A stretch of 64,000 nucleotides of DNA. Origin: Salinispirillum sp049115955 (GTDB taxonomy: Bacteria; Pseudomonadota; Gammaproteobacteria; Pseudomonadales; Natronospirillaceae). The stretch covers positions 1-64,000 of the forward strand of contig JAGDZJ010000029.1 in NCBI GenBank assembly GCA_049115955.1, written 5' to 3'. Made by a program: the position numbers and the translations under genes. This document shows positions 41,690-50,100 of this stretch, one piece after another. A model generated the notes under the pieces. The model was not told the DNA's origin and made no database searches. It saw only the letters and a program-made list of their open reading frames with translations. The number at the start of each line of letters is the position of its first letter. Position 1 is the stretch's first letter.

Positions 41690-43396
41690 ATGAAAGATGT
41701 CCTCAAGATATTGATCGCCGAGGATAATGAAACGGATCGACTGATTCTCTCACGGATTATCAGTCGCGATGGTCATGCAGTAACGCTGGCTGTGAATGGT
41801 GCGCAAGCAGTAGAACTGTATGATCGCGGTCGACACGACATCGTACTGTTGGATGCGCTCATGCCAGTTCAAGACGGTTTCGAGGCCGCGCGGGCTATTC
41901 GTGAACTCGCGGGCGAAGAACTGGTCCCTATTATCTTCCTGACCTCTCTGCAAGACGTAGACTCTTTGACTCGTTGCCTGGAGTCGGGTGGTGATGATTT
42001 TCTGTCCAAGCCCTACAACAGCTTAATTCTTAAAGCCAAAATCAAAGCTTTCGGGCGGATGCGGAGTATGCACGCCGCTTTGCGTGACAACCATCGTCAG
42101 CTTTTGTTAGAACAGTCGGTCGCTAAGAATGTATTCGATAACGTGACTTATTCAGGCAGTTTAGCGGCCAGCAATATTCGCTATTCGTTGTCACCCATCG
42201 CCATGTTCAACGGCGATACGGTATTGGCGCAGCATCGTCCCGATGGCGGACTGCATGTGTTTTTGGGCGATTTTACGGGACATGGTTTGCCTGCTGCGAT
42301 TGGTGCAATGCCGATTGCGGACACTTTCTATGGCATGACATCGAAAGGCTTTGAGCTGGAAGAAATCGTCCGTGAGATGAACAACAAGCTCTGTAAAATA
42401 CTGCCTACCGGTATTTTCTGTTGTGGCGCTGCTGTACATATCGATATGGCAGAGAAAACCGCGCGACTATGGCTGGGTGGCGTGCCTGACTGCTATCTGT
42501 ACTACGCGTCGTCGAATCAGATACTGCCTTTTGGTTCGAGCAATATTCCACTGGGTATTACGACGGGGCGAAAATTCACGGTAATGACCGATGAGTTTTC
42601 AATGCAGAACGGGGACCGCCTGTTTCTCTGGTCGGATGGCATTATCGAGGCCGAAAATGAAGCCCAAGAGATGTTCGGTGAGGAACGATTGCGCAATGTG
42701 TTTCAACAAGCCGCAGCCCCAGAACGTATTTACCCCGATTTGTTAGCGGCCGTGGACGACTTTATCGGTGTCGGTGAGCGCAGCGACGACATCACGCTGG
42801 TCGAAGTAACCATGTCTGATCCCGTAGTAGCAGACCTGGAATACCTTGATGAAGCCGCCGAGCGGGTGCCGCCCGCCCTGGACTGGGAGGTCAGCTTCAT
42901 CTTCTCTACCATTACCTTGAAAAATCACAACCCAATGCCGTTGGTTATGCATGTGCTGAGTGAAACTGAAGGCTTAAAGCCCTACATCAGCCAGCTCTAC
43001 ACCCTGATTGCTGAACTGTATTCCAACGCGTTGGAACACGGTGTGCTGCAATTGGACAGTGGGCTGAAAAAGACGGGCTCGGGGTTTGGGCGTTATTATC
43101 AAGAACGTCAGGATCGGTTAGAGCAGCTAGAGAAAGGTGAAGTGCGGCTATTAATGCGCCAGATACCACTGGGTCGAGGCGGACGTATTACAATTCGCGT
43201 GGAGGACTCAGGAAATGGTTTTAATCATCTGGGGCGTGTGTATGATGAAAGTACGGATTTAAATTACAGTGGCCGTGGTCTGAATTTATTGCGCAAACTC
43301 TGCACTCGAGTGGAGTACCTTGGTTGTGGCAATCAGGTCGAAGTCGATTTCGAATGGCCGCGTAGACGTTTGGGTGAGGTAGGTAATGGGCAATGA
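41690..43396 (+). CDS. hsbR: HsbR-like response regulator with PP2C phosphatase and anti-sigma kinase domains
   Basis: The 568-residue protein has three domains. A receiver with Asp55 (IVLLDALMP) occupies residues 1-125; a SpoIIE-type PP2C phosphatase follows from about 160 to 385 (HVFLGDFTGHGLPAAIGAMP, LFLWSDGIIEAENEAQEMFG, RSDDITLVEV); and an RsbW-like ATPase lies at about 410-560 (LYTLIAELYSNALEHGVLQL, ITIRVEDSGNGF, GRGLNLLRKLC). This combination lets phospho-signals from an Hpt protein decide whether HsbA is phosphorylated. It overlaps the hpt gene by 11 bases. Confidence 0.87.
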   Translation: MKDVLKILIAEDNETDRLILSRIISRDGHAVTLAVNGAQAVELYDRGRHDIVLLDALMPVQDGFEAARAIRELAGEELVPIIFLTSLQDVDSLTRCLESGGDDFLSKPYNSLILKAKIKAFGRMRSMHAALRDNHRQLLLEQSVAKNVFDNVTYSGSLAASNIRYSLSPIAMFNGDTVLAQHRPDGGLHVFLGDFTGHGLPAAIGAMPIADTFYGMTSKGFELEEIVREMNNKLCKILPTGIFCCGAAVHIDMAEKTARLWLGGVPDCYLYYASSNQILPFGSSNIPLGITTGRKFTVMTDEFSMQNGDRLFLWSDGIIEAENEAQEMFGEERLRNVFQQAAAPERIYPDLLAAVDDFIGVGERSDDITLVEVTMSDPVVADLEYLDEAAERVPPALDWEVSFIFSTITLKNHNPMPLVMHVLSETEGLKPYISQLYTLIAELYSNALEHGVLQLDSGLKKTGSGFGRYYQERQDRLEQLEKGEVRLLMRQIPLGRGGRITIRVEDSGNGFNHLGRVYDESTDLNYSGRGLNLLRKLCTRVEYLGCGNQVEVDFEWPRRRLGEVGNGQ

Positions 43397-43727
43397 AAGT
43401 CTGGATCTTCGTGCGCTTTCTGAGCTGCAGGATATCATGGAGGAAGATTTCGTGTTGCTGATTGAAACCTTTATCAGTGACGCAGATGAGCGTATGAAAG
43501 ACATTATCGGTGCTGTTGGCGATTGGCCAAAATTGCGTCGCGCCGCCCACGCCTTTAAAGGCAGTTCCTCCAACGTAGGGGCGATTAGGCTGGCGAGTTT
43601 GTGTAGAGCACTCGAACACCACGCTGTCGAAATACAAGAAGATGCCGGCGTGGAGGAACAAGTTGAACAAATAAAGTCGGAAAAGGATTCAGTCGCACAG
43701 GCTTTGACTGAACGTTACCTGTCTTAA
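43386..43727 (+). CDS. hptB: Hpt-domain phosphotransfer protein (HptB-like)
   Basis: The 113-residue helical protein carries the Hpt motif RAAHAFKGSSSNVGA with His55 as phospho-acceptor. It starts inside the end of hsbR. In P. aeruginosa HptB relays phosphate from hybrid sensors to HsbR. The sensor kinases are not in this window. Confidence 0.87.
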   Translation: MGNESLDLRALSELQDIMEEDFVLLIETFISDADERMKDIIGAVGDWPKLRRAAHAFKGSSSNVGAIRLASLCRALEHHAVEIQEDAGVEEQVEQIKSEKDSVAQALTERYLS

Positions 43728-43771
43728 TGTTAGCGGCGTAAAAAACGCCCGGCAATGCTTAAATTTCCATT

Positions 43772-43788
43772 CTGGCGTACTTTTTGCT
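43772..43788 (+). promoter_or_regulatory. Sigma-54 promoter of the fliK operon
   Basis: CTGGCGTACTTTTTGCT has GG-N10-GC spacing with TGGC and TTGCT boxes. The predicted start near 43799 is 25 bases before the fliK ATG. Confidence 0.7.
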
Positions 43789-43823
43789 CTGGTTAGTGTG
43801 AAACCACAGATGCGGTATTGGGT

Positions 43824-45578
43824 ATGCTGGATAACATTATTTCGATTACTACAAGAAACGACTCTGGAACACGTGCATCCAGTGTTGCGCCCGTTCGTGA
43901 GTCGCCGCCAGCGGCGCCGGAAGATCGGGGCTTTAGTCGTCATTATAAATCAGCCCAAGCTGAGGTTCAGAGCCAATCATCGCAGCCAGTAGAGCCGCAG
44001 CGCCCGTCTAAGCGAACGTCCGACGTTATGGAAAGCGGCAAAAATATACCTTCCGCCCATGCCCCCGCTCAGCCTGCAACAGGAAAGAAGTTGCCGCCTG
44101 ATTCGCGTGATGCGGAGATTGTGAACGATCAGACGGTCGAGCAGATATCGGAAGATGCAGATGCAGCCGATGTGCTGGCGGGTGTACAAATATCTATTGA
44201 GGTTGTGCAAGAATCAGAAACGCCGGTTGATACACCTCTGAACAACCTTGAACTATCGGAAGAAGGCGAAGAGGCTTTGCTGTCAGTGTTGACGGAGATG
44301 TTTCCTGGTGTTGAAGGCATGCCTGAAAGTATTCTGGACGCTTTGCGCAATGGCGGCTTCGCTCGGTTGCGTGAGTTGGTCTTGGCTGACATTGAACGCC
44401 AATCCGGGTTGGACAGTGGCGCCGAAGTGAGTCTTGATGGTGGCGCGCTTGGTATGCCGGAGGACGTTGAAGGTGATGTCGAAGGGGCTGCTCTGTCGGC
44501 CTTATTGGCGGCATTGGATACCTTTGCTGCTGAACAAGGGCTAGACGAAACAACGACAGCGGCAAACGCTAGTGACGAAGTATCGACAGATACGGGTGTT
44601 TGGAACACTGTTGCCGACGATCAACGCACTCTGTTGACGCAATGGGTTACCAAGTTAATAGGCGATCCGAGTGAAGTAGTCAGTGGTCAAAGCAGTGACA
44701 TCGACAGCGACGGCGTGGATCTGGCAGAGGAATCAGGAAAGCCGAATGCGCTAGCTGAGCTGCTAGAGGCTGATCAAATCTCAGATGTGGATACCGTGAT
44801 TGACGTAGACAACGATCGGGCAACTTCACCTACTACAGAATCGACGCCAGAAGAGTCGGGCGAGACGGAAGAACAAGTGCCGTCGGCTTTGAATGCGTTG
44901 GCATCCAGCGCCAATGAAGGTTCGGATGAGCCGGGAGAAGAGGGGTTGGTTGCACGTAAACCGGGCAGTGAATCATCTTCTCCGAATACGACGAATAGCT
45001 CTAACACCGCTTCTACCAACAGCGCCGCTAATAACGCAACTGCCAATACGCTGGTTACGGATGAGACTACACTCGTGCGTCAGCCAATGGAAGCAGCAGC
45101 GGTGCGGGAGAGTGTGGCTCGGCAAGATACAGAAGCCTTGATTAAGCAGCACTTGGAGCGCGAGTTGCCGGTACGTAATAGTGCAACAGAAGTCACACAG
45201 CGACTGACTGAGCGTTTAGTGATGATGGTCAGCCGTGACATTCAGACTGCGACCATTCGCCTAGATCCGCCAGACTTGGGTAAGTTGGACATTCGAATTA
45301 CCACGACCAACGAGCAAGTACAGGTGCAAGTCGTGACGCATCAACCTGTGGTGCGAGATCTGCTGGAGCAGCACGCTCATCGTTTGCGTGAAATGTTAGA
45401 GCAGCAAGGTTTCGCCAAAGTGGATGTCAATGTGTCGGACCAGTCGCAGCAGGATAGAGAGCGCGCCTCTAAAGAGAGCGGCTCAGGTGGATCGAGTGAC
45501 CAAGGCGAAGACGGAGAAAACATTGTTGTCGCAGATAATGTGCGTCGAAGCGTGGGATTGGTAGATCATTATGTATAA
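43824..45578 (+). CDS. fliK: FliK, hook-length control protein
   Basis: FliK measures hook length and switches export specificity via FlhB. The 584-residue product has a long acidic, Ser/Thr/Glu-rich disordered ruler region (residues 1-425) and the conserved C-terminal hook-length domain (TATIRLDPPDLGKLDIRITT, VVRDLLEQHAHRLREMLEQQ). The ATG at 43824 follows the sigma-54 promoter with a short leader and a poor ribosome-binding site; a TTG at 43818 is less likely. The N-terminal half is compositionally unlike its neighbours, as is common for FliK. Confidence 0.93.
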   Translation: MLDNIISITTRNDSGTRASSVAPVRESPPAAPEDRGFSRHYKSAQAEVQSQSSQPVEPQRPSKRTSDVMESGKNIPSAHAPAQPATGKKLPPDSRDAEIVNDQTVEQISEDADAADVLAGVQISIEVVQESETPVDTPLNNLELSEEGEEALLSVLTEMFPGVEGMPESILDALRNGGFARLRELVLADIERQSGLDSGAEVSLDGGALGMPEDVEGDVEGAALSALLAALDTFAAEQGLDETTTAANASDEVSTDTGVWNTVADDQRTLLTQWVTKLIGDPSEVVSGQSSDIDSDGVDLAEESGKPNALAELLEADQISDVDTVIDVDNDRATSPTTESTPEESGETEEQVPSALNALASSANEGSDEPGEEGLVARKPGSESSSPNTTNSSNTASTNSAANNATANTLVTDETTLVRQPMEAAAVRESVARQDTEALIKQHLERELPVRNSATEVTQRLTERLVMMVSRDIQTATIRLDPPDLGKLDIRITTTNEQVQVQVVTHQPVVRDLLEQHAHRLREMLEQQGFAKVDVNVSDQSQQDRERASKESGSGGSSDQGEDGENIVVADNVRRSVGLVDHYV

Positions 45579-45614
45579 TGCAAAGATCGGCCAAACATTT
45601 AGACGAGGCATGAA

Positions 45615-46124
45615 ATGACCGAACAAAATAATGACATGGTCGAAGACGACGGCGCAGGCAAGCGTAGGCTGCTTAAGATTCTGTTGATGATCATGGGTCT
45701 GCTGCTGGTAATTGGCTTGTCCGTTGGGTTGACGTTGTTCCTGACCCGTGGCTGGACCAATCAGCCTATGGATGCTCAGTTGATGGGCCTTGAAGCGGTG
45801 CGCGGCGAAGCGCACTACATGGCTTTAACACCGGAGTTCATTGTTACTTATGAAGTGAACAGTCGGCAGCGCTTCCTGAAAGCAGATATTGCGATTAGAA
45901 CACGCAACCAGCAAGCGCTGGATATTTTAACCCAGCACATGCCGCTGGTGCGCAATAACATTATTCAAACGCTCAGCGAACGCCAATTTGGTGATTTGCA
46001 AACGGATGAGGGGCGAGAGGATCTTGTACAGAGTATTACTGAGTCTGTACAAGGCGTCATGGAAAGTTTGACCGGACAACCTGGCATTGAGTCGGTGTTG
46101 TTTACCAATTACGTGATCCAGTAA
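45615..46124 (+). CDS. fliL: FliL, stator-associated membrane protein
   Basis: FliL is a single-pass inner-membrane protein that supports the stator units. After a charged cytoplasmic N-terminus (about residues 1-22, with GKRRLLK) comes one membrane helix (ILLMIMGLLLVIGLSVGLTLFL), then a periplasmic domain with the stomatin-like ring motifs (VTYEVNSRQRFLKADIAIRT). At 169 residues the length is usual. It begins the conserved fliLMNOPQR order. Confidence 0.93.
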   Translation: MTEQNNDMVEDDGAGKRRLLKILLMIMGLLLVIGLSVGLTLFLTRGWTNQPMDAQLMGLEAVRGEAHYMALTPEFIVTYEVNSRQRFLKADIAIRTRNQQALDILTQHMPLVRNNIIQTLSERQFGDLQTDEGREDLVQSITESVQGVMESLTGQPGIESVLFTNYVIQ

Positions 46125-46134
46125 AGGCACGACT

Positions 46135-47232
46135 ATGCAGGACTTACTGTCACAAGACGAGATTGATGCGCTCTTACACGGTATCGACGACGGTGCTGTA
46201 GAAGAGGACGGCGCGGTTGATCCCGATGGTGTGCGTCCCTACGACATAACCAGTCAGGACCGTATCGTTCGTGGGCGTATGCCGACGCTCGAAATGATCA
46301 ATGAACGCTTTGCGCGCTACACACGCATCAGCATGTTCAATTTCTTGCGGCGTAGCGCCGATGTAGCGTCTGGTGGTATTCAGATTCTCAAGTTCGGTGA
46401 GTACATACATACCCTGTACGTACCGACCAGTCTTAACCTGGTAAAAGTGAGACCGTTGCGCGGTACGGCACTCTTTATTTTGGACGCCAAACTGGTTTTT
46501 AAACTGGTCGACAACTTTTTTGGTGGCGATGGTCGTCACGCCAAAATCGAAGGACGTGAATTCACGCCGACCGAAATTCGAGTTGTACAGATGGTGCTCT
46601 CTCAAGTGTTTTCCGATATGAAGGAAGCTTGGGGCGCTGTAATGGGGGTAGACTTTGAGTACGTATCGTCGGAAGTGAATCCGGCAATGGCCAACATCGT
46701 CAGCCCTAGCGAAGTAGTGGTGGTGAGTACGTTCCATGTTGAACTCGACGGCGGCGGCGGCGACTTACACGTCACGCTACCGTATTCCATGATTGAACCC
46801 GTGCGCGAGATTCTCGATGCCGGGGTGCAAAGTGACGTCGACGAAATTGACGAGCGTTGGGTACAGTCTTTGCAGCGTGACATCATGGACGCCAAAATCA
46901 CCATTACGGCACGCGTGGCGCAGCGAGAAATTTCGTTAAAGCATCTTGTGGATATTAAGCCGGGTGACATCATCCCTATTGAGATGCCTGAATCGACGAT
47001 CATGTCCGCCAACGGCGTGCCCATCTTTGAAACGCAGTTGGGGCAGTCGCGTGATCAACTGGCGCTGAAGATCAAGCGTCCTTTGGAGCGCGAACGTCGA
47101 GAAGAAACCGACATTGCTTCAGTGGTGCTGGCTAACCGTCGGGCATTGCAACAGGCGCGCCGTGAGGCGGAAGAGGCTGCAGAGCAAAAGAAAATAGAAG
47201 AACAACAGAAACGAATGGGGCGGCGTCGATAA
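46135..47232 (+). CDS. fliM: FliM, flagellar motor switch protein
   Basis: FliM is the C-ring component that binds CheY-P. The N-terminal CheY-binding peptide LLSQDEIDALLHG is at residues 3-15. The middle domain contains FNFLRRSADVASGG and the GGDGR motif (VDNFFGGDGRHAKIEGREF in outline), and the C-terminal SpoA-like domain contains LKHLVDIKPGDIIPIEMP. At 365 residues it is slightly longer than most because of a basic Gln/Glu-rich tail. A small hairpin at 47241-47254 lies in the gap to fliN. Confidence 0.97.
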   Translation: MQDLLSQDEIDALLHGIDDGAVEEDGAVDPDGVRPYDITSQDRIVRGRMPTLEMINERFARYTRISMFNFLRRSADVASGGIQILKFGEYIHTLYVPTSLNLVKVRPLRGTALFILDAKLVFKLVDNFFGGDGRHAKIEGREFTPTEIRVVQMVLSQVFSDMKEAWGAVMGVDFEYVSSEVNPAMANIVSPSEVVVVSTFHVELDGGGGDLHVTLPYSMIEPVREILDAGVQSDVDEIDERWVQSLQRDIMDAKITITARVAQREISLKHLVDIKPGDIIPIEMPESTIMSANGVPIFETQLGQSRDQLALKIKRPLERERREETDIASVVLANRRALQQARREAEEAAEQKKIEEQQKRMGRRR

Positions 47233-47240
47233 GCGTCGCT

Positions 47241-47254
47241 CGGTTCGAGAACCG
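47241..47254 (+). other. Small hairpin in the fliM-fliN gap
   Basis: CGGTTCGAGAACCG is a perfect 6-base stem with a 2-base loop. It lies 8 bases after the fliM stop in the 105-base gap; without a T-run it is unlikely to terminate. Confidence 0.4.
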
Positions 47255-47337
47255 GATAAGAAAGGGCACATTTAAGAACCCAGTAGGTTTTAAGTGTACC
47301 CACAACGTCCCTTTGAGGGCATTAGAGGAGAATACTC

Positions 47338-47823
47338 ATGGCTGACGAAAATTTGCCACCTGAAGATAACGAAGAAGGCATCGATGCCGATCAGTTGGCC
47401 AACGAAGTCGCGGCTGAAAGCGGTGATGACGGGCTGGCGGACGAATGGGCTGCTGCCATGAGTGAGTCCGGCGACGATGTGGCGAGTGATGAGGAAGAAG
47501 AAAGTGCTGCACGAGCGCCACTCGAAGAATTGATGGACGAATCCAAGGGGCCAGGGCAATCCTCGCCAGACTTGGACGTGATTCTGGATATACCGGTGTC
47601 TATCGCTATGGAAGTGGGGCGTACAGATATTCCAATCCGTAACCTGCTGCAGTTGAACCAAGGGTCAGTTATCGAGCTGGATCGCTTAGCCGGTGAGCCG
47701 CTGGACGTGCTGGTTAACGGCACCTTGATCGCCCATGGTGAGGTCGTCATGGTGAATGAGAAGTTCGGCATTCGTTTGACGGACGTTGTCAGTCAACAAG
47801 AACGGATTACCCGGTTGCGCTGA
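47338..47823 (+). CDS. fliN: FliN, flagellar motor switch protein
   Basis: FliN forms the base of the C-ring and is a docking site for FliH. The SpoA domain at the C-terminus is clear (LDVILDIPVSIAMEVGRTDI, LLQLNQGSVIELDRLAGEPL, VNEKFGIRLTDVVS). The 161-residue protein has an acidic N-terminal extension of about 75 residues (EDNEEGIDADQLANEVAAES), as in pseudomonads. GGAG precedes the ATG and the stop overlaps fliO by one base. Confidence 0.96.
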   Translation: MADENLPPEDNEEGIDADQLANEVAAESGDDGLADEWAAAMSESGDDVASDEEEESAARAPLEELMDESKGPGQSSPDLDVILDIPVSIAMEVGRTDIPIRNLLQLNQGSVIELDRLAGEPLDVLVNGTLIAHGEVVMVNEKFGIRLTDVVSQQERITRLR

Positions 47824-48272
47824 TGATCACTAAAATGCGCGCTATAAGCTTTTTGCTGAGCGGCACCTTGATGGTGCCGTTGGCGCTTGGTTCACCACAA
47901 GAGCAGGTAGTACCGGCGGTGGGAGTGAGCGAAATCACCACCGTCATTCTTGGGTTGATCTTTGTTATAGGTATTATATTTGCATGCGCTTGGTTTATGC
48001 GTCGAATTAATGGCGGTACCGCGGTCAATGGCCGCGCAATTAAAGTACTGGCAGTGACGCCTCTGGGTGCAAAAGAAAAACTGGTTCTGGTTGGAATAGG
48101 GAAACAGCAGTTGTTGCTTGGCATTACGCCACAGCAAATAACAACGCTGCATGAATTGACAGAGCCGCTTGACCTTCAATCGCACCCGGAAGGCAGTCCA
48201 TTTGCCCGACAGTTGGGAGCGTTGATAGGTGGTAAAGGTTCAAATAAGCAAACGGGCTCTCAAGCGGAATAG
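47823..48272 (+). CDS. fliO: FliO, flagellar export-gate assembly protein
   Basis: FliO helps assemble FliP in the membrane. The 149-residue product has an N-terminal hydrophobic segment (ISFLLSGTLMVPLALG) and a membrane helix (ITTVILGLIFVIGIIFACAWF), followed by a basic cytoplasmic region (VLAVTPLGAKEKLVLVGIGKQQLLLGITP in outline). The ATG shares its first base with the fliN stop. It overlaps fliP by 44 bases. Confidence 0.9.
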   Translation: MITKMRAISFLLSGTLMVPLALGSPQEQVVPAVGVSEITTVILGLIFVIGIIFACAWFMRRINGGTAVNGRAIKVLAVTPLGAKEKLVLVGIGKQQLLLGITPQQITTLHELTEPLDLQSHPEGSPFARQLGALIGGKGSNKQTGSQAE

Positions 48273-49026
48273 CCTTTGGCTGCTCGGTGCACTCTTCCTT
48301 TTGTTACCGATATTAGCGGGTGCTGCCCCGTCTGGTGGTGTCGGTGTCCCCGCCTTGACATACACCACAGACAACGCGGGTAACGGCCAATATACCGTTA
48401 CTATTCAAATATTAGCGATCATGACGGCGCTGGCGTTTATTCCGTCAGCGGTCATCATGATGACGTCGTTTACTCGTATCATCGTGGTGCTGGCTATCTT
48501 GCGCCAAGCCATGGGGCTGCAGCAAACACCGTCAAATCAAGTGCTGATCGGCATGACGTTATTTCTGACGTTTTTTATCATGTATCCGATCCTGCAAGAC
48601 ATTAACACCCGCGCTATTCAGCCCTACATCACTGAAGAAATAACCCCTTTGGAAGCATTGGAGGTCGCACGCGGTCCGATTCATGCGTTTATGCTCGGGC
48701 AAACGCGACAGAATGACCTAGCGATGTTTTCTCGGCTGTCACAACAACAGACGGGTGACGACATCGGTACTGGTGAAGACATTCCATTGACGGTCTTGAT
48801 CCCGGCTTTTGTAACCAGTGAGCTTAAAACGGCGTTTCAAATCGGCTTCCTTCTGTTTATTCCTTTTCTGATCATCGACCTTGTGGTGGCCAGTGTGTTG
48901 ATGGCCATGGGTATGATGATGCTATCGCCGCTCATTATATCCCTGCCATTCAAAATCATGATGTTCGTGCTGGTGGACGGCTGGGCGCTGGTCATGGGGT
49001 CTATGGCTGCGAGCTTTGGTGTTTAG
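48229..49026 (+). CDS. fliP: FliP, flagellar export-gate protein
   Basis: FliP is a core subunit of the type III export gate. The 265-residue protein starts at a GTG (48229) within fliO. A signal-like segment (LLGALFLLLPILAGAAPSG) is followed by membrane helices and the family signatures SFTRIIVVLAILRQAMGLQQTP and LVDGWALVMGSMAASF. The long overlap with fliO is unusual, but no internal start codon gives a better N-terminus. Confidence 0.95.
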   Translation: MVKVQISKRALKRNSLWLLGALFLLLPILAGAAPSGGVGVPALTYTTDNAGNGQYTVTIQILAIMTALAFIPSAVIMMTSFTRIIVVLAILRQAMGLQQTPSNQVLIGMTLFLTFFIMYPILQDINTRAIQPYITEEITPLEALEVARGPIHAFMLGQTRQNDLAMFSRLSQQQTGDDIGTGEDIPLTVLIPAFVTSELKTAFQIGFLLFIPFLIIDLVVASVLMAMGMMMLSPLIISLPFKIMMFVLVDGWALVMGSMAASFGV

Positions 49027-49041
49027 AATGGGAGAGCGCAT

Positions 49042-49311
49042 ATGAGTGCGATGTTCATTGGTGATCTGTTCCGCGAGGCGCTGTTTATCGTCTTCCTGTG
49101 TGTGGCTGTACTGATTGTACCTTCACTTTTGGTGGGGTTGGTTGTGGCGACATTCCAAGCAGCCACTCAGATTAACGAGCAGACCTTGTCCTTTTTGCCA
49201 CGCTTGTTGGTAACCATTCTAACCTTGATTATCACCGGCCCGTGGTTGGTCGCTAAGGTGGTGGATTTTGCAGAACGCATCTATCTCGACTTGCCCTTCT
49301 TGATGATTTAG
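49042..49311 (+). CDS. fliQ: FliQ, flagellar export-gate protein
   Basis: FliQ has 89 residues and two membrane helices (ALFIVFLCVAVLIVPSLLVGLVV and LLVTILTLIITGPWLV). The loop FQAATQINEQTLSFLPR is the family signature. It lies 15 bases after fliP and 9 before fliR, preceded by GGGAGAG. Confidence 0.96.
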   Translation: MSAMFIGDLFREALFIVFLCVAVLIVPSLLVGLVVATFQAATQINEQTLSFLPRLLVTILTLIITGPWLVAKVVDFAERIYLDLPFLMI

Positions 49312-49320
49312 GGCGCGAGA

Positions 49321-50100
49321 ATGGAAATCACTGATGCACAGATCTCTAGTTGGGTTACACATTACTTGTGGCCACTGTTCCGGTTTTTAGGCTTTTTTGC
49401 TGTTGTGCCTATCTTCGGCGCCCAGACCGTGTCCATGCGGATTCGGTTGTCACTGGCTTTCGTTTGCACCATCGCATTAGTGCCTGTTTTACCTGATATG
49501 CCAGATATAGAAGCGGTTTCTCTGACCAACTTCATTGTTATTTTTCAGCAAATGGCGATTGGTGTCGCATTGGGGTTTTTGGTGCTGATGATGTGGCAGA
49601 TATTTGTCATCGCTGGTCAAACGATTGCCATGCAAATGGGCCTGGGTTTCGCGTCCATGATGGACCCGTCTAACGGCGTGACGGTTGCCGTTTTGTCGCA
49701 ATGGTACATTGTATTGGTGACGTTAATTTTTCTCGCGGTGGACGGGCACTTGGTCGTGTTAGAGGTGTTGATTGACTCTTTCTACACCATGCCCATAGGC
49801 ACCGCAGGCTTAACGCAAGGCAGTTTGATGGACATCGTTATGATGGGTACTTGGATGTTTGCAGCAGCCTTTGTCATGGCTTTGCCTGCAATTACCGCAC
49901 TGCTCATCGTGAACTTGGCGTTTGGCGTTATGACGCGCTCTGCGCCGCAGTTGAATATCTTCGCCTTGGGTTTTCCTATCACCATGCTGATGGGAATATT
50001 TATTGTTTGGGCCTCCTTTACTGGGGTGTTCAGTTTGGTGACCGAGCTGGTGCTGGATGTAGTACCCGCTATGCGACGACTGGAGGTGACCGGTGGCTGA
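49321..50100 (+). CDS. fliR: FliR, flagellar export-gate protein
   Basis: FliR completes the FliPQR export gate. The 259-residue protein is largely membrane helices with the signature PIFGAQTVSMRIRLSLAF near the N-terminus and QMGLGFASMMDPSNGVTVAVL in the middle. The end overlaps flhB by 8 bases, which indicates coupling. Confidence 0.96.
   Translation: MEITDAQISSWVTHYLWPLFRFLGFFAVVPIFGAQTVSMRIRLSLAFVCTIALVPVLPDMPDIEAVSLTNFIVIFQQMAIGVALGFLVLMMWQIFVIAGQTIAMQMGLGFASMMDPSNGVTVAVLSQWYIVLVTLIFLAVDGHLVVLEVLIDSFYTMPIGTAGLTQGSLMDIVMMGTWMFAAAFVMALPAITALLIVNLAFGVMTRSAPQLNIFALGFPITMLMGIFIVWASFTGVFSLVTELVLDVVPAMRRLEVTGG

Noticed and set aside
44129..44608. Long minus-strand frame opposite fliK (159 codons, Ser/Ala-rich)
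   Set aside because: It is a mirror of the acidic low-complexity region of FliK, has no ribosome-binding site and shows no recognisable domain.
46174..46737. Minus-strand frame of 187 codons opposite fliM
   Set aside because: It is rich in His, Tyr and Arg with no domain signature; fliM on the plus strand is fully conserved.
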